Positions 1-10,420 are shown, counted from the stretch's first letter. The stretch: 64,000 nucleotides of DNA from Puffinus mauretanicus (GCA_023333565.1 JAJKFH010003229.1:3508001-3572000); one strand, 5' to 3'. The notes: generated by a model from the sequence alone, not told the origin. Numbers and translations are program-made.

Positions 1-769
1 TTGTGCTTCTGATTTAACTTCTCCATCAATAATGCAGCAGAACAAACAAGCAACATGGATTTGCCAAAGGAATTCGTTACATGCTATCTTTCATTCTTAA
101 AATGCTCAAAGGTTGCAGATCTTTGAACAAAACTGCAGAGCTGTATACTCACCAAGTCTGGTGTTAACCTTCCCTTGGAGTCTAAGGTTTGTCTGTGTTA
201 TCAGCATGGAAAGAATCTATTTTGTCATCTCTCCCCTACACATCCCTCAGACAAGGAGTGGTCCATGGTGCATGGCTACACCAAGACGCCTTCCATTTTA
301 AGCAGAACTCTGAGCTGCATGCTACATGCCCAGCCTGTTACTGTGGACAGCCTATGTGCAAAGGTGTCTCTAAGAAAGATCGGCAGCTGAGCAACACCAG
401 CTTCAGATTGTAACTTTGATGGTTTCTGTACAAAACATATTCTGGACAGGGCAACTATTTTGAAATGCAAAGGTATTCAGAGGCAACTTCAAAATTGCAT
501 TCCAATTTTAGACAGGAGTTCATGATGCGACACACCTCAGTCACAGCAATACTGGAAAATAGTCTCCAGGGGAGGAAAAAAGATGCAGAGAGACTACTAG
601 AAAAATGTTTGCAGAAAACACCCCTGCTGCTGCTTCTCTCCATGTCACTACTTTAGGGCATCTCCATAAAAAGATATTTTCTATGTCTGGATGAAATCAT
701 AGCACTAGAAGACTGAAAAACGGAAGCCTGATGGAAGCTCTGAAGTGAAACTGCTTACAGCACACGGCC
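1..769. other. non-coding DNA upstream of the SOD1 CpG island
   Basis: Only short open frames without family resemblance occur on either strand. I see no exon-like conserved peptide, RNA gene or clear repeat. In human the next gene on this side (TIAM1) is far away, so an intergenic reading fits. Confidence 0.6.
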
Positions 770-1058
770 TCCTCAGAGCCCAAATGCCGCCACGATGTGA
801 AACGCAGGCGCAAACTCCCTCGGGCTCTCGAGAGAAAACGCGGGGCAGGCCAAAACGCGGGGCCTGACTCCCTCTCCCCCGCTGCCTAGCCTGCCCGGGC
901 CCGGGCACCACTTCGCCACCGGCCGAGGAGGCCCCGCTCTCCCCCTGCTCTCACGGCACCGAGTCCCGCCCCGACCGTGCCGCCCGTAGCGGCCTCTGCT
1001 AGGGCCGCCGCCACCGTTACACAACGCACGCCGCCGCGAGGGGAGGGCGCACCCGCGC

Positions 1059-1181
1059 ATTGGCTCACAGACGGGTGCCGCTAAGTGCGCGCACCCGCGC
1101 GCTGCCACGACCCGTCCCCCTCGATTGGCCGAACCCCGCGTAATAATTGCGCGAGGAGACGGGCGAGCGCATCGCGATTGG
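1059..1181 (+). promoter_or_regulatory. SOD1: three inverted CCAAT boxes (ATTGG) upstream of SOD1
   Basis: ATTGG occurs at 1059-1063, 1124-1128 and 1177-1181, spaced 65 and 53 bp and ending 23 bp before the TATA box. ATTGG is the reverse of CCAAT, the NF-Y site. The cluster is seen directly; NF-Y binding is inferred. Confidence 0.6.
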
Positions 1182-1203
1182 CCGCCGCGCGGACGGTCCG
1201 CTC

Positions 1204-1210
1204 TATATAA
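1204..1210 (+). promoter_or_regulatory. SOD1: TATA box of SOD1
   Basis: TATATAA stands in a GC-rich context about 90 bp before the ATG. By usual spacing the transcription start would lie near 1235, leaving a 5' UTR of about 60 nt. SOD1 promoters in mammals are also TATA-containing. Confidence 0.8.
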
Positions 1211-1296
1211 GGGCCGCGGGAGGGGCGGACCCCTAGTCTTCGGGCGCTGCTTGCCGGGGTTGGTACTGTGCGCCGCGCTCCGGCCGCCGCGGGAAC

Positions 1297-1371
1297 ATGG
1301 CGACGCTGAAGGCCGTGTGCGTGATGAAGGGGGACGGCCCCGTGCAGGGCGTCATCCACTTCCAGCAGCAG
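1297..1371 (+). CDS. SOD1: SOD1 coding exon 1 (residues 1-25)
   Basis: Starts with ATG in AACATGG and ends CAGCAG, followed by GCAAGG. The donor is therefore GC, not GT. Ends in phase 0. The reading frame stays open past 1371 into the intron, but that translation does not match the family, whereas joining to 2181 gives the expected FQQQ-GDGPVKV. Confidence 0.95.
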
Positions 1372-4300
1372 GCAAGGGGCTCTGCACCTCCCCCGGGGAC
1401 TCACCCGGCCGCGGTGCTGAGTCACCGTGCGGGGCGGGCGGCGCGGTTCTCCCTTCCCCTCCTCCCCGGGCTGGGCCGCGGCCCCGCGCCGCTGCGGTGG
1501 TGGGAGGGACCGACCGGGGCTGTTGCTCTGGTGCCCCCGGATCAGGCAGGGAGCGGCTGCCGCGGGGCCGGGCCCGCCAGGTGCCGCGGCCTGCGTGCCG
1601 CGGCGCGGAGAGGGGGTGGGAGAGCGCTCACGGGGCCGGCAGCGAGCGGCTGCCCGGCTCGGGGGTGTTCGGCTGAGCTCGGTGCTAGAACGGCCTTCGT
1701 CTTCCCTCGGAGCTTGTTTACCCCTGTCAGAGTAGGGCCTAACGGAGCGCTAATTGCCAAACGGCCAGAGCCCGTTTAACGCTCCTAAGTAATTTGTGCT
1801 CGGTGAAGACGTTGGGACGGCATGTGGGCAGTGCTCCATCTGTGGAGGAGGAATGGCTTTGGGTTCGGTGTGCTTCCGGATGGAAGTGTGCGATCAGTCT
1901 CAAAAGCAAGAGGTCAGATAAAAGGCATTCTGTTTGCTTGTTGATGCAAGCAAGCAAATAAGAGGAAGAGTGTATTTGGGGTGGCTAAATAAATGTAACC
2001 ATTCTGTGAAATGCTGTATTGCCACATGGAATCAGTTAGCGTAGGAGGGTAATCATTCATGTCTGAGTAGCTACACTTGTAGTGGCGTCTAGTGCTTTCT
2101 GTTGACTAGGAAGCTTCACTTGACACAAGGCCATTTAATGCTGTAGTCATTTTGGTGATAATAAGTTCTTTCCATAAAAGGGTGATGGACCAGTGAAAGT
2201 TACTGGAAGAATCAGTGGCCTGACTGATGGAGATCATGGCTTCCATGTCCATGAATTTGGGGACAATACAAATGGTAAGATGTCTATCCAAGCTTTTGTA
2301 TTACAGCTGTAATGTGATTGCTCAGCTTTAACGAGCTTCTTTTAGTGTTGCAGCAGCAACTAGTATAGGTGCACTTAGGTCTCATGACTGCAAACCTGTG
2401 TTAAGAAATGATGACATTTCCTAAGGAATTGCTTACAGTTTAATACTTTGAACATGTTTAGGCTGGTGCTCAAGATCTGACGTATCAAGCACTAACCTAA
2501 ATACTATGATAACCTAGTATTAAGAAATATGAAAACTTTCAACCCAGCGCAGAGTGTTCTAGAACGAGTAATCTTACTTTATTGAACTTGTAAATCTGTA
2601 GCAGGTTACGTACCTCCAAAAGACTAGTAGAACATCTTAACAGGAGAGTAGCTATTTCATCATTAGTGACTTCACTTTCTCTGGCTATAGGAGGACTACC
2701 TTGGTGTGTACTGTATAAGCAATAGATTTAAACTGACTACTGCAAAAAATCTACTTTTGATGGCTGTGTTCTGTTTCAGGGTGTACCAGTGCAGGTGCTC
2801 ACTTCAATCCTGAAGGCAAGCAGCATGGTGGACCAAATGATGCAGAAAGGTGAGTTTAATGTGCCTGGCCTCTTACTGGGGAGGTACTCCATTGCAGCAG
2901 CCATCTAAGTGCTACTTTGTGCTTGAGAGGCCACTTCATGACTAATGCTAGGACAATACCAGAAGAAAACTGGTAATTCCTGAGGACTTCTAGGGTCAGT
3001 TAACAAAGGCTCTGATAACTATATGGCCATTTGTTAGACACCTTGGCTCCAAGAGTATGGGTAAAATGTAGTCTTTCAGACATATTCTTGGTTTTATCAT
3101 AGCTTGGGGAGAAGAGGAAATAAAGGCTTTTACTGAGTGAAGGTTCCTCAGGGTATGAGTGCGGAGGTGTGAGGGGTCATGTGTTAAAGCCTTATTTGGT
3201 CAGTGGTGACTTGCTTCCGTTTTGGGGCCAGCTTTTGGCAACAGGGGCCCTGAACTGTCAATTGTTGAGCTGTATGCAGGCTTTTCATGTGGCAGATCAG
3301 GATCATCAATGGAAGGTACTGAGGCTTCTGGGGAGACTGCAAGATGAATATAAAGCTGTGTGTGCCCAGGCATGGTGGCTTTTTATTGGGTTTGCTGGGC
3401 TGTTCTTACCCTTTTAGCTTATGGTAGGTACCATACCACCTACAGTATGTAGCCCTTAGGGGTTGTGTGTGCTGTGTGGAAGTACAGGGTCTGATGCTTA
3501 TGCTGAATATCTCTGTACCTCAGTGGGGAGGTCAGACCTAATTCTTCCCCTGGAAGCAGTTTTCATAGGCCAGTTACCTTCAGGGAACCCTTGTGTGCAT
3601 GAGACCTGATGTCTGAGCTGATTGGGTTCATAGACTGGGAGGGGGCTGCACAAGAGCTGAAGCGAGTGGAGCTAGGAGCAAGCATAAAAGAGCCTGGTCT
3701 TGCGCAGGTAGGGTCTGGACCAGCATTGTGACCAACTTGGCATTGTGATCAGCTTTCAAATGCTCATGTTTATGTCCATAACTGCATCTTCTGTGACTGA
3801 TAAATTCATGCTTGAATGATCAGTTGCATGCCAGACAAAGCAAGCTGGCTGCTAGCCAGCTGTCTGGGTGACAGAGCAGCATGAAATGGTGTGCTCACGG
3901 GCTTCACAGGCAGCCAGCCGCTCCAGTGCTAGAGGTCAAAATTGCATGAACATCATGGCTTCTGCTGGTTCTGCTTTGTCAAATCCTGCTTCTAGTGTAA
4001 CCTGCCTGTTCAGGCAGCTGTAGGCTGGGGAGTTCCTTAGGAGGGTATAAGAACTAGATCATGCTTTTATCAATGTAGAGTTGAAACAATGGGACTGAAG
4101 CTTCCTGGAAGCTTAAATCAAGCAAATTCCTAAAGGGAAAACTGCCTTTGACCTGATTTTATAGAACTTGGTTAAAAATATGACATGGGGGCTATGCTGT
4201 CTAAGAAGCTGGGAGTCAGCATTCAGCTAGCTGAGCTGGTCACCCTGCATGCATGGAGAGTTTTAGAAATGAGCTGATATTCAAGGTTCTGAATCTGGAT

Positions 4301-6445
4301 AGAAGAGTCTTGCAGAATATCATCAGCTTGTCTTTTGAGTGAATGTTTTGTTTGGGGCAGATGTGTAGGAAACAAGACACTGGAACATCCAGAAGTTTAG
4401 TGAAAACTGAACTGCTTGAGGCTTAATTTTTAAGGGAAGTCCTAGCAGAGATCTAGCTCCGATAAAACCTGTGTGGTAGGGTATAATGCCAAGCAAACTT
4501 GAATAGTCATCCCTGGTACTGATTAGAACTTCGCTGGCACTTAGTGCATCATCCCCTTTGACCTGTCGCTTGACAAACTGCTTTTAATAATCCTGTTTAA
4601 ACCTAGAGCCTGCAGCTGCTTGTGGAATAGCTGATTTGTGGTAGACATTAAAAGCTCTTAAGAATAGTGGCACTTTGTATGTACAGGACAGGTTTTCACC
4701 TAATTTGAGAGACTTTCTTTAAGCAGAGGGAGATGCCATCAGCATGGAGGAATTCTTGGCTATAAGAGTTGTGCACTGTTGGCTTGGCTTGTTATGGAGT
4801 GGTGGCATTCCTTTCCCCAAAGTTGATTAACCTTCCAGTTTCAAGTTCTACCTAGGATGGAATTTTAATCATCCCTTGAACTAAAGGAGTTAAAATAGTG
4901 GATGTGTTCAAGATTGATTGGTGGTGGTAAATGAGGACATATGTGCTGTTTAAGATAAGATGGTAGAGTACTTGAGTGTAGTAACTATGGGTATTGTATT
5001 GTCCAGGCCATCACTTAGAAGAGCTTTCAATTTAACCAAGTTTTCTATGAGTTTCTCTGCTTCTTTGTGTAGGCACGTGGGAGACCTTGGCAATGTGACT
5101 GCTAAAGGAGGAGTGGCAGAAGTGGAAATACAAGATTGCGTCATTTCTCTTCACGGACCACACAACATCATTGGACGTACCATGGTGGTAAGTGCCTTGG
5201 TGCCTACTTGGATGCTTTAAGAAACTCTAGAGCAATCTTGCCAGCGAGTAGAGATGTTTTTGATGCTGGAGGCCAGTCCCTGGTGTTTGTTACAGAACTT
5301 GTAGTGCAAGATTTCCAAAGTGGGGAGTTCTTGGAAGCCTTGCCTGAAAGTCGTCTCTGTATTAGTATGGCACTTCACAGCCATGAGATCTTAATTTTCT
5401 GCCTGCCTTCTGAAGATGTTCCTCTCCATTTAACTTTGCCTCTTCCAGCTGTGAGTGACTAAAGCAACCTGATTTGAGGAAGGAACTGGCAGTCTGGCAC
5501 AAATGCTGCCACCGAAAGGCACGGTGATGGGCGCTTCAGGGCACTGTTCACCAGTACTGGTCTGGTAGCTGCTGGTGTAACTTGTGCCATGGCCTCCCTG
5601 GGAAGGAGGGAGGCGGGGGCTGAGTGGATTTGGCTGCAGATGAGTGTTGTCAGTCTTGTTTCCCTTGGGACTCTACTGTGTGCTGAGATTGCCGTACTCC
5701 TGCATGAGACGGGCTCGGACTGATGGCCAAGGAGCAGGGGGATGTGTAGTGCAGCACCTCGGATGGCGTGGCCAAGGCACTGCGCCCGCAGTGCAGCTGT
5801 CAGCCTTGCGTTGTCAAGGTGACCTTGAATCATAGAATCATTATGGTTGGAAAAGACCTCTAAGATCATCGAGTCCAACCGTCAACCCCACACCACCATG
5901 CCCACTACACCATGTCCCTAAGCGCCTCGTCTACATGTCTTTTAAATACTTCCAGGGATGGTGACTCAACCACTTCCCTGGGCAGCCTGTTCCAAGGCCT
6001 GACCACTCTTTCAGTAAAGAAATTTCTCCTAATGTCCAAAGCTTGCTCTTGGACTAGTAATGACTTTCTGAAACATGGGAGTTTGGTGACTTTTAGTCCA
6101 AACAAATTCAGCTGAAGGCAACTTGTTGTCTTAGACAAATCTAGTCTTAAGTTTTTAGCATGAGTATCAATTTGGCATTTGGCAGTACATAATTACAGTA
6201 GGTTCTCTCTGTTGTGTAACACACCCTGCTGGTAGCTGGCAATACTGCTCGTCACGGCTGCTATGAGCGAGTAGTGAAAAATGTTGATCAGTTATGCCGT
6301 AACATGAATTAAGGTATCTTCAATTCTCTTTTAGGTCCATGAAAAACGTGATGACCTGGGTAGAGGGGGAGATAATGAGAGCAAATTAACTGGAAATGCT
6401 GGACCTCGTTTAGCTTGTGGTGTAATTGGAATAGCAAAGAACTAA
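1297..6445 (+). CDS. SOD1: Cu/Zn superoxide dismutase, five coding exons, 154 aa
   Basis: SOD1 dismutates superoxide to oxygen and hydrogen peroxide as a homodimer, mainly in the cytosol. Coding exons are 1297-1371, 2181-2274, 2780-2849, 5073-5187 and 6335-6445 (465 nt with stop). The protein starts [18 protein letters not shown] and ends GVIGIAKN. Copper ligands H47, H49, H64 and H120 and zinc ligands H64, H72, H81 and D84 are present. So are the disulfide pair C58-C146 and the active-site arginine R143 in GPRLACG. Length equals the human precursor (154 aa). The start ATG has a strong context (A at -3, G at +4) and follows a TATA promoter. Intron 1 uses a GC donor; the other introns are GT-AG. 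Identity is near certain from the family signature and all-intact phase. Compared with human, Cys111 (mature numbering) is replaced by Asn and an extra Cys is present at 102. Confidence 0.98.
1372..2180 (+). other. SOD1: SOD1 intron 1 (GC-AG)
   Basis: 809 bp. It begins GCAAGGGG and ends CATAAAAG. The first ~330 bp are still CpG island. No repeat or further exon is evident in the remainder. Confidence 0.93.
2181..2274 (+). CDS. SOD1: SOD1 coding exon 2 (residues 26-57)
   Basis: Preceded by TCCATAAAAG and followed by GTAAGA. Encodes [20 protein letters not shown] then [11 protein letters not shown], carrying copper ligands H47 and H49. It is 94 nt, one codon shorter than my recollection of the human exon, balanced by the extra codon in exon 1. 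It ends after the first base of the Gly57 codon. Confidence 0.97.
2275..2779 (+). other. SOD1: SOD1 intron 2
   Basis: 505 bp, GTAAGA to TTTCAG. Ordinary AT-moderate sequence; I see no repeat, RNA gene or extra exon. Confidence 0.95.
2780..2849 (+). CDS. SOD1: SOD1 coding exon 3 (residues 57-80)
   Basis: Acceptor CTGTTTCAG, donor GTGAGT, 70 nt. Encodes [20 protein letters not shown] then DAE, the zinc loop with C58 (disulfide), H64 (bridging Cu/Zn) and H72 (Zn). The last codon, Arg80, is split two plus one with exon 4. Confidence 0.97.
2850..5072 (+). other. SOD1: SOD1 intron 3
   Basis: 2223 bp, GTGAGT to GTGTAG. Unique-looking sequence with no recognisable transposon. An open frame of 82 codons at 3169-3417 has no recognisable family and no splice context, so I treat it as chance. 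Confidence 0.93.
5073..5187 (+). CDS. SOD1: SOD1 coding exon 4 (residues 80-118)
   Basis: Acceptor TTTGTGTAG, donor GTAAGT, 115 nt. Carries zinc ligands H81 and D84 in [14 protein letters not shown]. The following [17 protein letters not shown] has a Cys at 102 and Asn at 111, where human has Cys111 (mature numbering). Ends in phase 0 after ATG GTG. Confidence 0.97.
5188..6334 (+). other. SOD1: SOD1 intron 4, carrying the CR1 fragment
   Basis: 1147 bp, GTAAGT to TTTTAG. The stretch 5440-5825 beside the CR1 3' end is richer in G and C than the surrounding intron, but I do not recognise it as a repeat family. Confidence 0.93.
5826..6115 (-). mobile_element. CR1 LINE fragment, 3' end, in SOD1 intron 4
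   Basis: The left edge on the + strand reads AATCATAGAATCATTATGG, the reverse complement of the avian CR1 3' terminus. On the - strand the frame encodes [20 protein letters not shown] followed by [20 protein letters not shown]. That is the C-terminal end of the CR1 reverse-transcriptase ORF, with its stop at about 5905. Most of the element is missing 5', as is usual for CR1. It is antisense to SOD1 and lies wholly in the intron. The high-coordinate boundary is approximate. Confidence 0.92.
6335..6445 (+). CDS. SOD1: SOD1 coding exon 5 (residues 119-154 and stop)
   Basis: Acceptor CTCTTTTAG, stop TAA at 6443-6445. Encodes [20 protein letters not shown] then [16 protein letters not shown]. This is the electrostatic loop, with copper ligand H120, active-site R143 and disulfide C146. 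The last residue is Asn; from memory chicken ends in Cys. Confidence 0.97.
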   Translation, partial: VHEKRDDLGRGGDNESKLTGNAGPRLACGVIGIAKN

Positions 6446-6615
6446 GTATTGTACCCAAAATGCTTAAGATGACAGTGATAAATGGGCTGTATTTCATTGC
6501 AAATGCTGTACCTGCCCTTCCTAGCGCAAGCAAAAGATTTACTACTGTGCATTCTGAGTATCACTTAAACTGACGTAAGTGAAGACTGACTTAATTTTGT
6601 ATGATGTATATTGCA

Positions 6616-6621
6616 ATTAAA
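6616..6621 (+). terminator. SOD1: proximal poly(A) signal of SOD1 (ATTAAA)
   Basis: ATTAAA within TTGCAATTAAAGTG, about 170 bp after the stop, followed by GT-rich sequence. It is the commonest variant of the canonical hexamer. Confidence 0.65.
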
Positions 6622-6894
6622 GTGACCCTGATGGAATGTCTCTGTAGTCTTCTGCTAAAGCATCTGCTGTAACCATTAAGTATAACCTTCACTAACTGGG
6701 ACTCCCATTCTGTGTAATGGAAAATGTGTAGTAGTGATCACATCCTGAACACCAAAACTTGCAGTATGCTGTGTGATTTGGAGGATTAGCCTCATGAGCT
6801 CTAGCAAGACTACTGGCCGAGAAGCGGTAGGCACTGTATGTGTTGGGGCTTCCTCTTGGCAAGGTTGCAGCATTTGTAGGTTTCAATCTTGTGT

Positions 6895-6900
6895 AATAAA
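6895..6900 (+). terminator. SOD1: distal poly(A) signal of SOD1 (AATAAA)
   Basis: Canonical AATAAA in TTGTGTAATAAACTTG, followed within 30 bp by a T/G-rich run. It could serve a longer SOD1 transcript. Confidence 0.5.
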
Positions 6901-6920
6901 CTTGCTGGGCAAATACACCT

Positions 6921-8800
6921 TGGTCTTGCTGTCTATAAAAAAAAAAACCCAAAGCATGACATGCTGGTACGCTAACATGTCAAGTAGGCCTGGACTTTGT
7001 GATGTCAGTTGTTAATTTGCTGGACACCAACAGCATGCAAGTTGCTTCCAGCTAGTAACCCTGGAACAACTAAGAGCTGAGATCAATCATGCAGTAACAA
7101 AGAATGTTGTTATGTGTTCCTGTGACAGAATCCCATGCTCTGTGGTAACAACCTCGCACCCTCCGCATGTTACAGCTGGGGGTTCTGTGTACCTAAGGAC
7201 AACCGCTGCTTTGCAGGAATACCTTCTTGCTGTAAAATGTGATGGTGTGTAACGCTTGTGGCCCTCGTGTGACTGCAAGCATGTGTGCGTGTGGTGGGGC
7301 AGCCTTAGGCACACAGAAGGGTCCTGGTGTCCTTGTGCCGCACGGGGACCTCTGGCTGCGTGGGTTGGGTTGTGGGTGGGTGTGCAGTGAAAGTCTGGAT
7401 GCGTTGGTGAAGACAACTCCCTTTTGTCAAGCTATGCAGGAGTGTCTAATGTGGAGTAGGTCTTTCCTTAAAAGCATATACATAGCCAGAAGTTCCGTAT
7501 TTGATTTCATGAAGCTTTTCAGCAATGTCATCACTGTATACTAGTGCCAGCTTCCATTATTTTCTTGTATGTACCTCTTAAACACAGATTTCCAAGTCTT
7601 TTAATAGAGAAAATTATTAATTTTAATGAAGACTTCTATTGACATTCCTTTATCTTGTACATAAGAGATATTCATGGAAGTAGTTGGTTGTAGTTCTAGA
7701 CACCCAGATTCCAGTGCAGCATGTTACAAATGGAATGGCTTTTGTTAGTAGAGCCAGAATACTGTAAAAACACTTCAAACTTACATTCATTGCAGGTGGC
7801 GAACAATTGTGTGTACACCTGTACCTCTTCCAGTGGATTAGTCTATGCTCTGATTCAGCTGCTGCAGCAGAATTAAGAGAGTGACTGCATCTTTCAGCTC
7901 CCTCCTAAGAACGCTGAACACCCACAAATACCACCATCACCTCTTTGCGTTTCACAAGTTCGGAGGACGGTTACGTCGTCTCCCCTTTCCCTAAGCGGCA
8001 AGTACTTGACAACTGTAGGTCGAGCTGTAGTGGAATGAGAGCTCTGGCAGCCCTGTTGCTTGCCTCCTCTCCCAGCCCTTCTCAGCGCTGAACCTGGCTG
8101 CTTTGAAAGCCGGGTACGTGCAGGTCTTGGCTTTCAATCCTGTTTTCTCCTGTTGGGTTAAATGCCTGATGGCACGCTACCCTAGAAGTCAACGCTGTAT
8201 CGAAGGACGTAGAAGTAACGCTCGGTTTGTGTACAAATCATTGTAACCAAGGTGTTAATTGCTAATGCTGTATTGTCCTCTCAGTAATGGATGCTTGCAC
8301 TGAGCTAACTAACCTCCCAGTACAAATTGGTGGCTTGTCTTTAAAGCCAGAAATTTGGTAGTTGTACAAGGGCAGGATATAGTTAGTCTGGTGATGCTGT
8401 AAAGATGATGCATCGCCAGTAGGTTTATTATACAATTACTGCTTCAGAAGGCAGTAAGAAACTGTTCTGCAAGAAACGTCCAAAGTTTTCGTAGGCTTTG
8501 TTTTCAATTTCCTAAAAAGGGAGATGGAGAGAATGTGAGGTGGCATTTGTGTGAATAGATAAGCCTTCCGTCTCTTTCATTCTTGTCTTCAAATCTTTTA
8601 ATAAAGTGTATTCATTAAAAAAAATCCTACCTCCTTACAGAATTATGGCAGTTTTTACTAAGACAAGTCTTAAACATAAGACATAGATGTCTGGATTTGT
8701 ATGAAAAAAGTTAGTTCCGCTGGCCCAGCATGAAACAAACATTAAGGACACAGGTTTTAACACATGGAAGCTGAATTCACTACAAGTATGTAAACAGGTT
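6921..8800. other. gap between the convergent SOD1 and SCAF4 ends
   Basis: No coding potential recognised. About 7090-7430 is GC-rich with many TGTG/GTGG runs; the remainder is AT-moderate. A + strand AATAAA at 8600-8605 could be an additional distal poly(A) signal, but nothing links it to SOD1. Confidence 0.6.
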
Positions 8801-8809
8801 TTTTCTCTC

Positions 8810-8815
8810 TTTATT
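8810..8815 (-). terminator. SCAF4: candidate distal poly(A) signal of SCAF4
   Basis: AATAAA on the - strand in CAGAATAAAGAGAG. Within about 20-30 nt it is followed by TGTTTACATACTTGTAGTG, a T/G-rich downstream element. It would give a 3' UTR of about 1.6 kb. Confidence 0.45.
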
Positions 8816-10072
8816 CTGCTATTGCAAGAACATAAAAATATATGTCCTCTCCCCAATCCATAACTCCACATTTGCTTTCCCACCCCCCTCCCTCCCCCAG
8901 AAAAAAACCCCTCTGCCGCAGAGCAGCTATGAAAAAGTACTGATGTAAGAAAGCAGCTGCCCTTCACTTAGGGGAAAAAACCCAACTTTAAAAGTAGAAC
9001 ACACCCATAGCAAGGAGAAAAAAAATAATTAAATATGCACAGGATTCATACAATTTTCCCACTACGCTTCTAGAGTTAAACAAGCTTCAACTGGCGGCCT
9101 GGTGCCACCCGAGCGATGGATGAGCAAGTGTGTTTCAGGGCAGAACTGCCAGGGCTCCGACTCCGCTCGGGACAACGCAGCCGTCTCTCAAAACTGTTTG
9201 CGCCTGAAGGGCCGACCACCAAGAACTAGTGTTTGCCCTCTCAAAATTACTGAAGTGATATGGGGAGGAGATGGTAAAACTTACACAAATGCAAGAAAAT
9301 GCGCTCTTTGTCCATCAGTCCAATGGGTACAACACTAGGTGGGTAAAAATCTTAAACCTACCTCTTGCGGGATTACAGGAGGTAGACATTGTTAACACAG
9401 ACAACAGTAGCAGCCCAGACTTGTGTGAATGAAGAGGCAGCGTTTTAAAATCCTGGAGCGCCCTCCCGCCTCCCTTCCTCTTCCCAGCCCCATTTAAAAA
9501 AAATAGGTTAGCATTTTATATTGTGTTTTGGTGTCTTTGATTTCTCCTTCACCCCACTTTCCAAAAAGCATCAATGAATAACAAGTAAAAAAGATGCTGA
9601 ACTGGTGTGCTTCCTAGCCCACCACACACAGTAATTTTATAACATCACAAGCAGAGCAGACTTAGTATGTCTGAAGGTGTCCACTTTTTAAAAAAAGGCT
9701 AATTAGGGCAACATTTACCACAGAACCAATTGGAGGGGGGAAAAAAAGAAAAAAAAATTGACTGCATTGCAAACACTAAACAGTTAACTCTTCAATTAAC
9801 ATTTTAAAACCACTAACTTTTACCTAGTATGGTCAAGTAATCATTAAAATGCAGCAATCTAAAAATCAAGATGACTATTACAAATAAAAATTTGCTTCTG
9901 TGAATAGCTACACAAACAGATGTATTTCTTTTAACAAATATAAACAAAACAGTCTAATTTAGACTCCAGTACAGCATTAACAGTTCAAACTTTAAGATGT
10001 TGAACACTCCTTTTCCACTTCAGTGCAGTGTAGGAAGAATAGCACACGTTAAAGTTTGTTACGAAAATAGAG

Positions 10073-10078
10073 TTTATT
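10073..10078 (-). terminator. SCAF4: candidate proximal poly(A) signal of SCAF4
   Basis: TTTATT on the + strand is AATAAA on the - strand, about 340 nt past the stop codon. The position is plausible for a short 3' UTR. Confidence 0.45.
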
Positions 10079-10420
10079 AAAAACACATCCCTATTGTTTT
10101 GAGGAGCTTTCACCGTTACCTTTTCTTAAATTAAAAAAAAAATAGAAAGCACTTCTACTTCTGATTTGTAAACTTTTTAAAGTCAAAACTTTAAAAAAGT
10201 TACAGCAAAAATGGGTAATATTTTAATCATATCTTCAGTATTTCATGTTATGTTGTGGCTATTTTAAATAGAAGGGAAGCAATCAAATTGCTTACAATTC
10301 CCCACCAACTACTGAGGGGCTGTGATATAAGCAGAAGCAAATATAATACAGCAGACTGTACAACTCTAAAGCTCTACACTCCAACAAATGTCACTGTCAT
10401 CTCTCGACAACTTCCAGTCT

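Larger units (their letters stand above)
770..1700. promoter_or_regulatory. SOD1: CpG island covering SOD1 promoter, exon 1 and start of intron 1
   Basis: This stretch is rich in G, C and CpG, unlike the AT-rich DNA on both sides, and ends a few hundred bases into intron 1. It contains the TATA box, three inverted CCAAT boxes and the first exon. Open frames on both strands here are by-products of GC content and have no family resemblance. Confidence 0.9.
6446..6920 (+). other. SOD1: SOD1 3' UTR with two possible poly(A) signals
   Basis: After the stop there is an ATTAAA at 6616-6621 followed by a T/G-rich stretch, giving a 3' UTR near 190 nt. A canonical AATAAA follows at 6895-6900 with T/G-rich sequence after it, which would give about 470 nt. 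Two mRNA lengths are plausible. The exact cleavage points are inferred. Confidence 0.65.
8801..10420 (-). other. SCAF4: probable SCAF4 3' UTR
   Basis: AT-rich DNA directly downstream of the SCAF4 stop with no splice structure. Candidate - strand AATAAA signals are at 10073-10078 (UTR of about 345 nt) and 8810-8815 (UTR of about 1.6 kb). The latter is followed on the - strand by a T/G-rich run. Which is used cannot be decided from sequence alone. Confidence 0.55.

Noticed and set aside
773..1108. Open frame of 111 codons on the - strand upstream of SOD1
   Set aside because: It lies in the CpG island, is rich in Arg, Gly and Pro from GC bias, and has no family resemblance. It is explained by base composition.
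1372..1779. Continuation of the SOD1 exon 1 frame into intron 1 (160-codon frame)
   Set aside because: After FQQQ the sequence is Ala/Gly/Pro/Arg-rich without SOD similarity. Joining to 2181 restores the family sequence.
3169..3417. 82-codon frame in SOD1 intron 3
   Set aside because: No recognisable domain, no splice context, and it lies within a well-defined intron.
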